Source: Lachnospiraceae bacterium (lineage in GTDB: Bacteria; Bacillota; Clostridia; Lachnospirales; Lachnospiraceae). From it: a DNA stretch of 64,000 nt. Location of the stretch: assembly GCA_022483465.1 (NCBI GenBank), contig JAKVNF010000004.1, positions 234,001 to 298,000 of the forward strand. The letters run 5' to 3'. Each line of letters starts with the position of its first letter. The first letter of the stretch is position 1. The notes beneath the pieces were generated by a model, which saw only the letters and a list, made by a program, of their open reading frames with translations, was not told the origin of the DNA and ran no database searches. Made by a program: the position numbers and the translations under genes. Below are positions 41,510 through 49,069 of the stretch, piece by piece.

Positions 41510-42574
41510 CTAGGGATAGCGGATCTCTCTCTTCTCCAGGTCCACCACGGCCTCCTGGCCGATGGCGAGGACGGTCCTGGGGTAGGCGTGGCCGAAGTTC
41601 ACGTTGTAGAGGATCGGGATCTTCCCGCCTGCCGCCTGTTGGTAGACCTCCTTGTACGCCTCGTAGTGCACCTCGTCCTGGGGCTTTCCGATGATGAGGC
41701 CCGCCGCGTGGTCAAAGACGCCCTTTTCCCGAATGGCGGAGAGCTCTTTGGCAAGAAGCTCCGGGGAGGGCTTCTCCTCGCTGGTCTCGAGAAAGCAGAT
41801 CTTACCATCCCACTCCTCCCCCTCGGGGAAGAGGTGATAGGTCTCGTTGACTGTCTTTGCCTCCGGGTGCACCGCCCCGGTCAGAAGATCATAGATCGTC
41901 TCGGTGCAGCCGCCAAGAAGGATTCCGGAGAAGGTCCCCTCCCCCTGCAGCACCTCGTAGCCGTGGGTCTCCGGATGGTCTGCCCGGGAAACGCCCATCT
42001 GCGCCTCCGAGAAATCCGTCCGCTCCTCGTACCAGACGGGGCTGGACGTGATGGGGCGGTTGGGAAAGCCCGCGAGGTACCTTCCCATGGCGTTCATCGT
42101 GTAGGGCAGCATCTCCGTGCCAAGCTCCGCCAGGTCGTTGATAAAGCTCGGGCCGTAGAAGGTGGAAAGGCCCAGCTGGTAGAACATCAGGTGGTTCACC
42201 GTGGTGTCCGAGAAGCCGGAGAAGATCTTGGGGTGCTCCTGCACGAGGTGCACAAAGCCGGGATCGTCCATGCAGTAGGGCACGGTCCGATAGGTGTCGT
42301 CCCCGCCGATGGCGCAGAAGATCCCGCGGATGCTGTCGTCCTGAAAGGCGCGCTTTAGATCCGCCGCCCGGGCCTCCGGGTGCTCTGCGAGAAAGTCCAC
42401 CCCCTGCAGGCTGTTGGGCATGAACTCCGGCACGAGGCCCAGCTCATTGAGCCGCATGGAGCCCAGGTGCAGGTCGTGCCGGCACGACTCCTCCCCCAGG
42501 ATTCCCTTTGAGAGGGATACCACCGCCACCTTGTCCCCGGGACAAAGTCCCTCGGGTCTGACACATGTTTTCAT
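41510..42574 (-). CDS. S66-family LD-carboxypeptidase-like protein
   Basis: A 354-residue protein of the LdcA/MccF family. The nucleophile region is IFSGFSDTTVNHLMF (Ser about 120), the Glu lies in CFLETSEEKPSP (about 262), and the His in NVNFGHAYPRT (about 328), giving the Ser-Glu-His triad. LdcA trims the tetrapeptide of recycled peptidoglycan; MccF cleaves microcin-type antibiotics. IGGDDTYR is shared by both, so the exact role stays open. AAGGAAA stands before ATG 42574. Confidence 0.88.
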   Translation of the reverse strand: MKTCVRPEGLCPGDKVAVVSLSKGILGEESCRHDLHLGSMRLNELGLVPEFMPNSLQGVDFLAEHPEARAADLKRAFQDDSIRGIFCAIGGDDTYRTVPYCMDDPGFVHLVQEHPKIFSGFSDTTVNHLMFYQLGLSTFYGPSFINDLAELGTEMLPYTMNAMGRYLAGFPNRPITSSPVWYEERTDFSEAQMGVSRADHPETHGYEVLQGEGTFSGILLGGCTETIYDLLTGAVHPEAKTVNETYHLFPEGEEWDGKICFLETSEEKPSPELLAKELSAIREKGVFDHAAGLIIGKPQDEVHYEAYKEVYQQAAGGKIPILYNVNFGHAYPRTVLAIGQEAVVDLEKREIRYP

Positions 42575-42612
42575 CCGATTTCCTTTCCGCCTTGGGCTTT
42601 CCGTTTTGGGTC

Positions 42613-42640
42613 ATCTTACACCCTTTTTGCCGGGATGCAA
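42613..42640 (-). promoter_or_regulatory. Promoter of the S66/AKR/ygiQ/TVP38 run
   Basis: On the minus strand TTGCAT (42640-42635), a 16-bp spacer and TAAGAT (42618-42613). The -35 box overlaps the T run of the arsR terminator. Confidence 0.6.
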
Positions 42641-42673
42641 AAGGGCACCGGGGGAGAACCTCCCCCGATGCCC
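42639..42673 (-). terminator. Terminator of the metal-export operon
   Basis: On the minus strand GGGCATCGGGGGAG pairs with CTCCCCCGGTGCCC, followed by TTTT, nine bases after the arsR stop. Confidence 0.8.
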
Positions 42674-42681
42674 GGTGCCTG

Positions 42682-42993
42682 TTATTCCTCGATGTGATCC
42701 CGTCCCACCCCGATGATCGTGTGCACGTGCTCATCGGCGAGGGAGTAGAAGATCTGCTTTCCGTCCCGGCGGGCCCGCACGAGCCCCGCCGAGCGCAGGA
42801 TCTTGAGCTGGTGGGAGACGGCGGACGTGCTCATGCCCACCGCGTCCGCGATCTCAGACACCGCCCGCTCTCCGTCATACATGCTCAATAGGATCCGGAT
42901 CCTTGTCGCATCCCCGAAGACCTTAAACAGGTCCGCCAGGTCCTGCAGTTTCTTTTCATCCGGCAGGCTGCAGGGCCGTCTGTTCTCTTCCAT
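42682..42993 (-). CDS. ArsR/SmtB-family metal sensor, CzrA-like
   Basis: A 103-residue winged-helix repressor. The recognition helix is STSAVSHQLKIL (about 54-65) and the wing RARRDGKQIFYSL. The C-terminal helix DEHVHTIIGVGRDHIEE has the D-x-H...H-x-x-E pattern of the alpha-5 zinc site of CzrA/SmtB; the alpha-3N Cys pair of CadC/ArsR (CVC) is absent (ERAVSEIAD). Zinc or cobalt sensing is therefore more likely than cadmium or arsenic. It follows the exporter gene in the same direction. Confidence 0.9.
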   Translation of the reverse strand: MEENRRPCSLPDEKKLQDLADLFKVFGDATRIRILLSMYDGERAVSEIADAVGMSTSAVSHQLKILRSAGLVRARRDGKQIFYSLADEHVHTIIGVGRDHIEE

Positions 42994-43004
42994 GTAGTGC
43001 TCCT

Positions 43005-43041
43005 GTCACGCTGGTCCACTTGTTACGTGACCTGATTATAG
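43005..43041 (-). promoter_or_regulatory. Possible internal promoter and dyad before arsR
   Basis: A consensus TATAAT on the minus strand (43041-43036) lies just after the ATPase stop, with only a weak -35 (TTTCCG, 18 bases away). GTCACG (43005-43010) and CGTGAC (43026-43031) form an inverted repeat downstream of it. Confidence 0.3.
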
Positions 43042-43047
43042 CACCGG

Positions 43048-45030
43048 TCAATTCCTTACGGAAAGGGTCCGCACGGAATTGAGCACGCACAGGATCAGGA
43101 CACCCGTGTCGCCGAAGACTGCAAGCCACATCGGCGCAAGGCCGAGAGCTGCCAGAACCAGGATGATCAGCTTGACGGCGATCGCAAAGACGATGTTCTG
43201 CTGTGCAATCGCAATCGTGCGGCGGGAGATCCGGATCGCCCTGGCGATCTTGGAGGGCTTGTCGTCCATCAGCACCACGTCCGCGGCCTCGATCGCCGCA
43301 TCGGAACCCATGGCGCCCATGGCGATGCCGACATCCGCTCTTGCCAGAACCGGCGCGTCGTTGATGCCGTCGCCGACAAAGACAAGGGACCCCTTCTCCG
43401 CCTTCCCCTTCAGGAGCTCCTCCACGCAGGACACCTTGTCCGCGGGCAGAAGCTCTGCCCGGTACTCGTCCAGGCCAAGATCCTTCGCCACGCGGTCCGC
43501 GACCTCCCTGCGGTCGCCGGTGAGCATGACGGTCTTCTGCACGCCCTCCTTCTTCAGGCTCTGGATGGCCTCCTTGGAGTCGGGCTTTTCCATGTCGGAG
43601 ATGTGGATGTGGCCGGCGTACACGCCGTCGATGGCGACGTGAATGATGGTGCCGGGGGCATCGCAGCCCTTCCACTTCGCGCCGATGGCATCCATCATCT
43701 TGGTGTTGCCGACGCAGACCGTCTTTCCGTTCACCCTGGCGCGGATGCCCTGGCCCGCGATCTCCTCCACGTCCTCCACGGTGCAGCCGTCGTCCTCGTT
43801 GCCGAAGGCCTGCTTCAAGCTGACCGCAATCGGGTGGTTGGAGTAGCGCTCCACATGGGCTGCCAGGTGGAGCAGTTCCTTCTCATCGATCTTGTCCGGG
43901 TGAAGATCGGTCACCGCGAACACGCCCTTGGTCAGGGTTCCAGTCTTGTCAAAGACCACGGTATTCGTCCGCGCCAGGGCCTCCATGAAGCTGGAGCCCT
44001 TGACCAGGACGCCGATCTTGGAGGCAGCGCCGATACCGCCGAAGAATGCAAGCGGCACAGAGACCACCAGCGCGCAGGGGCAGGAGACGATCAGGAAGGT
44101 CAGCGCCCGCAGGAGCCAGTTGGCAAAGTTCCCGATAAAGTCACCGGAAAGAAGCGGCGGTACCACCGCCAGAAATGCAGCGGCGGCCACGACGATGGGG
44201 GTGTAGACCCTTGCGAACTTCGTGATGAACTTCTCACTCTTGGACTTGGCGCTGCCCGCGTTCTGCACGAGATCCAGGATCTTGGAGGCGGTGGACTCGC
44301 CGAAGAGCTTCTCCACCTTCACCCGCACGACGCCGGAGAGATTGACGCAGCCGGAGAGAATGGCATCGCCGACGCTCACATCCCTGGGGGCGCTCTCGCC
44401 GGTCAGGGCCACGGTGTCCAAAGAGGTGCTGCCCTCGATGACCGTGCCGTCCATGGGGACCTTCTCGCCGGGGCGGATCACGATGGTCTCACCGACGGCG
44501 ATCTCCTCCGGGTTCACGGTGACGATCTTTCCGTCCCTCTCCACGTTGGCGGTGTCCGGGCGGATGTCCAGCAGCTGGGAGATGGCCCGCTGGCTGTTGC
44601 CCTCGGCGATGCCTTCAAAGAGCTCTCCCACCTGGAAGAACAGCATGACGAACACGGCCTCGGCAAACATCGGGCTCCCGCCGGGCACAAAGCCGATCAG
44701 CAGGGCGCCGACCGTCGCAATGCCCATGAGGAAGTCCTCATTGAGGGCCTCGCCGTGGGCAAGGCCCTCGCCGGCCTCCTTCAAAACGTCAAATCCCGCT
44801 GCCAGGTAGGGGACCAGGTAGAGACAGAGCCGCTGCCACATGACCAGGTTTGTGTTCCGGTCAATCAGGGCCGCTGCGATGAGAAGTCCGGTGGAGATCA
44901 GGATCTGCAGGAGCTTCTGCTTCGGCTCCATCTCGTCCTCCTCTTCCTCCTCTTCGCCCGCCTCGTCCTCACTGGCGCGCTTTTCTTCTTCCTCTGCCCG
45001 CTTCAACTTCTCCTTCTCTTCACTGCTCAT
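43048..45030 (-). CDS. Heavy-metal-exporting P1B-type ATPase (ZntA/CadA-like)
   Basis: A 660-residue P-type ATPase. It has LTGESAPRD (actuator, about 212), SCPCALVVS (CPC metal site, about 318), FDKTGTLT (phosphorylated Asp, about 362), SNHPIA (about 398), MLTGD and GDGINDAPVLA (about 570). The last membrane helices contain the Asp seen in zinc/cadmium pumps (VFGDTGVL). No N-terminal HMA domain exists; instead residues 1-36 are a highly charged, Glu-rich stretch that may bind metal weakly. It is operon-linked to a CzrA-like sensor and has a matching operator upstream. AGGAG precedes ATG 45030. Confidence 0.93.
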   Translation of the reverse strand: MSSEEKEKLKRAEEEEKRASEDEAGEEEEEEDEMEPKQKLLQILISTGLLIAAALIDRNTNLVMWQRLCLYLVPYLAAGFDVLKEAGEGLAHGEALNEDFLMGIATVGALLIGFVPGGSPMFAEAVFVMLFFQVGELFEGIAEGNSQRAISQLLDIRPDTANVERDGKIVTVNPEEIAVGETIVIRPGEKVPMDGTVIEGSTSLDTVALTGESAPRDVSVGDAILSGCVNLSGVVRVKVEKLFGESTASKILDLVQNAGSAKSKSEKFITKFARVYTPIVVAAAAFLAVVPPLLSGDFIGNFANWLLRALTFLIVSCPCALVVSVPLAFFGGIGAASKIGVLVKGSSFMEALARTNTVVFDKTGTLTKGVFAVTDLHPDKIDEKELLHLAAHVERYSNHPIAVSLKQAFGNEDDGCTVEDVEEIAGQGIRARVNGKTVCVGNTKMMDAIGAKWKGCDAPGTIIHVAIDGVYAGHIHISDMEKPDSKEAIQSLKKEGVQKTVMLTGDRREVADRVAKDLGLDEYRAELLPADKVSCVEELLKGKAEKGSLVFVGDGINDAPVLARADVGIAMGAMGSDAAIEAADVVLMDDKPSKIARAIRISRRTIAIAQQNIVFAIAVKLIILVLAALGLAPMWLAVFGDTGVLILCVLNSVRTLSVRN

Positions 45031-45083
45031 GGCACTCTCCTGTCATTCGTTCGTGTGATGCGTGGATGGTAACTGGTTTTCTG

Positions 45084-45112
45084 TATTTATTGAACATTTG
45101 AATGATTGTTCA
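45084..45112 (-). promoter_or_regulatory. Promoter and ArsR-type operator of the metal-export operon
   Basis: The inverted repeat TGAACA-N10-TGTTCA (45091-45096 and 45107-45112) matches the form of CzrA/SmtB operators. On the minus strand TGAACA also serves as a -35 box, with a 17-bp spacer to TAAATA (45089-45084), so the bound repressor would cover the promoter. The intergenic stretch 45031-45274 holds this and the divergent promoter at 45199. Confidence 0.65.
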
Positions 45113-45198
45113 TCTGTGTTTCTTATCTTAGCCCACGGGAGAAGTGCTGTCAACTGCCGGCGGAAATTTTCCGCGGCATTTCCGCTGCCTCTGTGTTC

Positions 45199-45227
45199 TT
45201 GCGCCTTTTCCCCTGCTGCCGTATGAT
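45199..45227 (+). promoter_or_regulatory. Promoter of the secreted HExxH protein gene
   Basis: TTGCGC (45199-45204), a 17-bp spacer and TATGAT (45222-45227), about 48 bases before the start. Confidence 0.6.
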
Positions 45228-45274
45228 GCAGGTATCTCAAGATTCATCAGAGGAGATCTTTTCAGGAGGTTCCT

Positions 45275-46069
45275 ATGATTCAGCATCCTTTTTCTCATAC
45301 AGGCAACAGACGTTCCCACACGCTCCGGCGCCTCTTTGCAGCGGCGCTCGCATCCTTCCTGTTTCTTACGGTGCCAGTCTCCGCGCAGGCTGCCCACAGC
45401 CTGCCGGAGAGTGCCTTTGCCGGGATCCCGGACACGGATCTGTACGCTTCCCCCTCTGTCAGCACGGCAGAGCGGCAGTTTCAGACCTCGCTCTGGCTCT
45501 CGGTCCCGGAAAACATCCGCGCGCGCATGGAGAATGACGGCGTGAAGGTCTATCTCATCTCCGCATCGGATGATGCCATCATCTCCCAGACGCTCAAAAA
45601 CAGCTCCTCCACCGGGAAGAAGGTGACCTTTGTCGGCCTCACCACCCATCCCCTGTACACCGCCCTCTCCGACGGCACCGTGGTGCGGCTTTCCGACGGC
45701 AAAATCGAGATCCAGACGGATCTCGCCTCGAAGAGCGTGGACCGGACGCGGCTCATCCACGAGATCGGCCACTACGTGGACTCTGCGGCGGGAAGTACCG
45801 CCGCAAAGGACTTTGCGATCTCCTCCTCTTCGACCTGGAAGACCCTCTTTGCAGCAAATGAGAGTGCTCTGCTCGCAACCAGCGCCTATGCTGCCGTCCC
45901 GGATCTCTACTCCGCCTCCGAGGGCTGGGCAGATGCCTTCCGCCTCCTCTGGACGGACCCCGCTGCCCTGCAGGCGATCTCCGAGGACCTCTTTGCCTAC
46001 GTCTATCAGCAGTCCATCGGCCTTCCCGTCTCCGGCGGCGACATTGCAGTCTCCGCCCTGTCCTCCTGA
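45275..46069 (+). CDS. Secreted HExxH zinc metallopeptidase-like protein
   Basis: A 264-residue exported protein. The signal peptide has a basic start (NRRSHTLRR) and hydrophobic core and ends SAQAA (about 40). The zinc motif is HEIGHYVD (about 162-169). SEGWADAF (about 215) supplies a Glu as a likely third ligand, as in gluzincins such as the anthrax lethal factor-like (M34/ATLF) group. The enzyme core is compact and no cell-wall anchor is seen. AGGAGG precedes the ATG. It is monocistronic, with its own promoter and terminator. Substrate unknown. Confidence 0.75.
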   Translation: MIQHPFSHTGNRRSHTLRRLFAAALASFLFLTVPVSAQAAHSLPESAFAGIPDTDLYASPSVSTAERQFQTSLWLSVPENIRARMENDGVKVYLISASDDAIISQTLKNSSSTGKKVTFVGLTTHPLYTALSDGTVVRLSDGKIEIQTDLASKSVDRTRLIHEIGHYVDSAAGSTAAKDFAISSSSTWKTLFAANESALLATSAYAAVPDLYSASEGWADAFRLLWTDPAALQAISEDLFAYVYQQSIGLPVSGGDIAVSALSS

Positions 46070-46100
46070 GAAGGAAGCTGTCCCCGATTTCTTCAAACGC

Positions 46101-46143
46101 AAACTGCCCTTTCGGGAGCTCTCATCCCGAAAGGGCAGTTTTT
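46101..46143 (+). terminator. Terminator after the HExxH protein gene
   Basis: AACTGCCCTTTCGGGA pairs perfectly with TCCCGAAAGGGCAGTT and is followed by a T run; three A residues precede it. Confidence 0.85.
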
Positions 46144-46208
46144 GTTCTCATCTTCGGCGTTCCGGTTCCGAAGCTTTTCCTATGCCAGGCACGGCTTTTG
46201 GTGCAGTC

Positions 46209-47033
46209 TCAGGAGAGCGCCTCGAGATCGATCTTCTCGAGGTCCTCCGGGACCAGAAGCTTTCCGGAGAAGTACCGCTCTCCCTCCCTCCGGTACCGCT
46301 TTTTTCGCTCCTCTCCCGTCTTCTCCTCGGTGTGGACAAGAATCAGGTTCCGGACGGCAAGGCGCTCTGCCAGTATGGCGGCATCCCGCACCGTGGAGTG
46401 GTTTTTTCCATAGGGATCGAATTTCTCCCTGTCCTCGTAGAGGCAGAAGGCCTCATGGATCAGAAGGTCTGCGCCCTCCGCGTACCCTTCTGCTTCCCTC
46501 CCGCAGGGCTCGTCGCCGCAGTAGGTGACCTTCTTCCCATCCTCCAACCGCATGCAGAAGCCGGACTGCTTTGCCTTGGTCGAGTCAATGTCGAAGAAGG
46601 TCACCTCCCGGCCCAGAATCTCCCGCTTTTCCCCATCTCCGACAGTATCAAAGAAGACATGTTCAGAGAAGCCGGGAATGATATCTATCTCCAGAAGACG
46701 CAGGGACATGTCCCGCAGGATCCCCGTCACCTCGTCGTTTGCATAGATCGTGAGAAAGCCCGGATAGGTGCCCTTCTTGAGGGCCTGGCAGACTGCGCGC
46801 AGGATCCAGAACACCCCCAGGATGTGGTCCAGGTGCCGGTGGGTCACAAACAGGGTCCGGATGTCCTTTGGATCGACGCCCGCCTTTTTCAGCTGCCGCA
46901 GGATGCCGTTTCCCCCGCCCGCGTCCACGAGAAGGTATGGGTCGGCTGTTCTCTCCGGATCCCGCAGGAGAAAGCAGGTGTTGTACCGCTTTGTGACACC
47001 GGCATTTCCGGTGCCGAGAAAAATGAGCTCCAT
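46209..47033 (-). CDS. Metallo-beta-lactamase-fold hydrolase (RNase Z-like branch)
   Basis: A 274-residue hydrolase. It opens MELIFLGTGNAGVT, as RNase Z-like proteins do. The metal-site motif is THRHLDHILG (HxHxDH, about 64), further ligands lie in YCGDEPCG (Asp, about 170) and HTEEKTG (last His). ADLLIHEAF is the conserved strand before them. It could act on RNA or on a small phosphodiester; no RNase Z exosite insertion is visible. Confidence 0.83.
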   Translation of the reverse strand: MELIFLGTGNAGVTKRYNTCFLLRDPERTADPYLLVDAGGGNGILRQLKKAGVDPKDIRTLFVTHRHLDHILGVFWILRAVCQALKKGTYPGFLTIYANDEVTGILRDMSLRLLEIDIIPGFSEHVFFDTVGDGEKREILGREVTFFDIDSTKAKQSGFCMRLEDGKKVTYCGDEPCGREAEGYAEGADLLIHEAFCLYEDREKFDPYGKNHSTVRDAAILAERLAVRNLILVHTEEKTGEERKKRYRREGERYFSGKLLVPEDLEKIDLEALS

Positions 47034-47050
47034 GCGTCTTCCCTCTCGTC

Positions 47051-47094
47051 AAAAAGAAAAACCGCCTCTGCAGCAGAATTCCCGCACGCAGAGG
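47051..47094 (-). terminator. Terminator after the GIY-YIG gene
   Basis: On the minus strand CCTCTGC pairs with GCAGAGG across a 16-base loop, followed by GCGGTTTTTCTTTTT. Confidence 0.65.
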
Positions 47095-47101
47095 AATCAT
47101 G

Positions 47102-47998
47102 TCATCCGTTTCCCCTGGTCTTGTTGTACCCGTCATAATAGGCGTTGTACTTTGCGATCAGCTGTTTTTCCATCTCGTCAAGGCTGTTGTACGCCGTGCC
47201 CCGCATGGGAATCATCTTGATCTTAAACCGCGCCCCTTTACGAAGATCCGCGTAGACATCCGGATCCCCATTGCCGGTCAGATGCTGATGAACTCTCCGC
47301 GGAATGTTCTTGGCCTGTCCCACGTAGCACTGGTTCGTATTGCAGTCGTAGAGCACGTAGCATCCGGTGATGTTCCAGTCTTTCCGGTCACCGGGTGACT
47401 GCCACACCCTCCGAAATTCCTCTGTGGTGATCCAAATGCCATTGCCATTGTCTGCCGCAGAGCGGAATTCGCTGTGCCGCTGCCGCCGCTTCTCTTCTCT
47501 CCGCATATTTGCCTGCATCCGTGCTCCAAGGAGCAGGGATCTTCGGTCACTGAGGGTCTGAAAGCTGCAGCAGATCTGCTGATCCACGACACTGACATAG
47601 TAGGGATATCTCTGGTAGTTGACCTGCTTATACCGCGTCTGACGGCGAAAGGCAGTAAACCGGTAAGCATTGTCATCGTCCAGCACAGATCTGTACTGTT
47701 TTCTCCGGGTGCTCCTGAATCGACAGGTCTCCAGATACTGCTCCTTTTCCCTCTTCCATCTTCCGACGTTTTCCTGATGCCAAAGGATACTCTGCCAGGC
47801 ACAGTCATCCAAGAGAAAGCCGTCGACATATTCTTCCAAATCCATGTTTTTCTTCCCGGTGACATCGAAGTTCTGATCAAAATAGGGATACGAAAAGGGA
47901 TTTTGAGAAACAGAACGCGCAAGAGCTCCCATAACGTCAATTGCTGCAAAAAGGAGCAGCACGATGATCAGAATGAAGGCTTTTTCCTGCATTGCCAC
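47102..47998 (-). CDS. Membrane-anchored GIY-YIG domain protein
   Basis: A 298-residue protein with one N-terminal membrane helix (about 5-25), a charged, Arg- and Tyr-rich middle (60-200), and a C-terminal GIY-YIG domain (about 215-295). The core reads GCYVLYD...QCYVGQAKNIPRRVHQHL: GIY is GCY and YIG is YVG, the Arg of the third motif is present, and the metal-binding Glu is probably in LDEMEKQLIAKYN with the Asn behind it. GTG 47998 (AGGAG six to seven bases before) or ATG 47992 is the start. A membrane anchor on this nuclease fold is unusual. Confidence 0.8.
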   Translation of the reverse strand: MAMQEKAFILIIVLLLFAAIDVMGALARSVSQNPFSYPYFDQNFDVTGKKNMDLEEYVDGFLLDDCAWQSILWHQENVGRWKREKEQYLETCRFRSTRRKQYRSVLDDDNAYRFTAFRRQTRYKQVNYQRYPYYVSVVDQQICCSFQTLSDRRSLLLGARMQANMRREEKRRQRHSEFRSAADNGNGIWITTEEFRRVWQSPGDRKDWNITGCYVLYDCNTNQCYVGQAKNIPRRVHQHLTGNGDPDVYADLRKGARFKIKMIPMRGTAYNSLDEMEKQLIAKYNAYYDGYNKTRGNG

Positions 47999-48046
47999 TC
48001 CGTTCTCCTTTTCATAATTATCTCAGACCGGATCGGTCTGCAGCAC

Positions 48047-48979
48047 TCACCCGCGGTAGAGCGCGGCCAGGACCGCATAGACCAGGATCGTCACGGCGAC
48101 GTACAGGGAGTTGGTCGTGGAGACGAACTCCGAGCCCTCCGGATCCCGCACATAGGTCTGCATCGCAAAGGTGGTCGGCGCGGCCATGTACATGATGGCG
48201 GCAAAGACCATCTCCTGGTTGCCGGGGAAAAGCCTTGCCACCGCCAGGGCTGCCAGGGAGGCGGCGCAGATCTGCACGATCAGGCGGCAGAACAGCGGGC
48301 GGATGCTGCGGCGGATCTTCGCGGGATTCAGCGAGATGTCATATCCCACCGCCAGCAGGATCAGGCAGTTCATCGGGGCCGTCAGGATGGTCTCGCAGGA
48401 GGTGTACACCGCCCCCGCTGGGACCTGGAGCAAAGCCTTGGTCCAGCCAAGGAGCCCCACGACAACGCCAAGAAGCGCCGCCACAAAGGCCGGCGTGTGC
48501 AAAGCGCTGCGAAGGAGAGACGACGGCGATGTCTTCTCCCCGCTCTCCTGCTGCTGCAGCATGCCCATCCAGATGGAGAAGCCAAAGAGCTCTCCCGCGA
48601 TGTCGATGACCGCGATGTTGGAGAGGGCGTCCTGCCCGCAGATCGTGGCGTAGAGCGGATAGGCCAGCATGCCGCCCTCGTAGAGGCTCACCAGGTACGG
48701 AATGTACCGCGCGGTGCTGTCGTGAAACGTGCGCTTTAAGAGAAAGCCCGCGCCGAAGGTGGCAACCTCGATCACCAGGATGACCGCCACGGTGATCCAG
48801 GTCCGCACGGAGTATTCCGCCATGGAGAGGGCATTGAAGATCGCAACGGGGAGCAGAATCCGGGAGACCAGAAACTTGATGTCGTCGATGCCCGTCCGGG
48901 ACACCCAGTGCCGCCGGCGCAGCACCATCCCGAGAGCGATGACCAGAAGAACCGGTATCACTGCGCTGAGGGTCTGCAT
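48047..48979 (-). CDS. AEC-family transporter (auxin efflux carrier-like)
   Basis: A 310-residue protein with ten hydrophobic helices in two five-helix halves. The family traits are SRILLPVAIFNAL near the start and ILLAVGYDISLNP between the halves, and AAPTTFAMQTYV near the end, the position of the crossing helix. Members carry organic acids such as malate or amino acids. ATG 48979 has AAGGAAG before it. Confidence 0.88.
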   Translation of the reverse strand: MQTLSAVIPVLLVIALGMVLRRRHWVSRTGIDDIKFLVSRILLPVAIFNALSMAEYSVRTWITVAVILVIEVATFGAGFLLKRTFHDSTARYIPYLVSLYEGGMLAYPLYATICGQDALSNIAVIDIAGELFGFSIWMGMLQQQESGEKTSPSSLLRSALHTPAFVAALLGVVVGLLGWTKALLQVPAGAVYTSCETILTAPMNCLILLAVGYDISLNPAKIRRSIRPLFCRLIVQICAASLAALAVARLFPGNQEMVFAAIMYMAAPTTFAMQTYVRDPEGSEFVSTTNSLYVAVTILVYAVLAALYRG

Positions 48980-49006
48980 GCTGACTTCCTTTCTGAAATG
49001 CCCCGG

Positions 49007-49049
49007 AAAACCCGGCAGTTCGGGGAGCACGCTCCGGACTGCCGGGTTT
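49007..49049 (-). terminator. Terminator after the alanine racemase gene
   Basis: AAACCCGGCAGT pairs with ACTGCCGGGTTT, with a smaller GGAG/CTCC stem inside. On the minus strand TTTT follows. Confidence 0.75.
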
Positions 49050-49069
49050 CGGGTTTGATTTGGTTTTCG

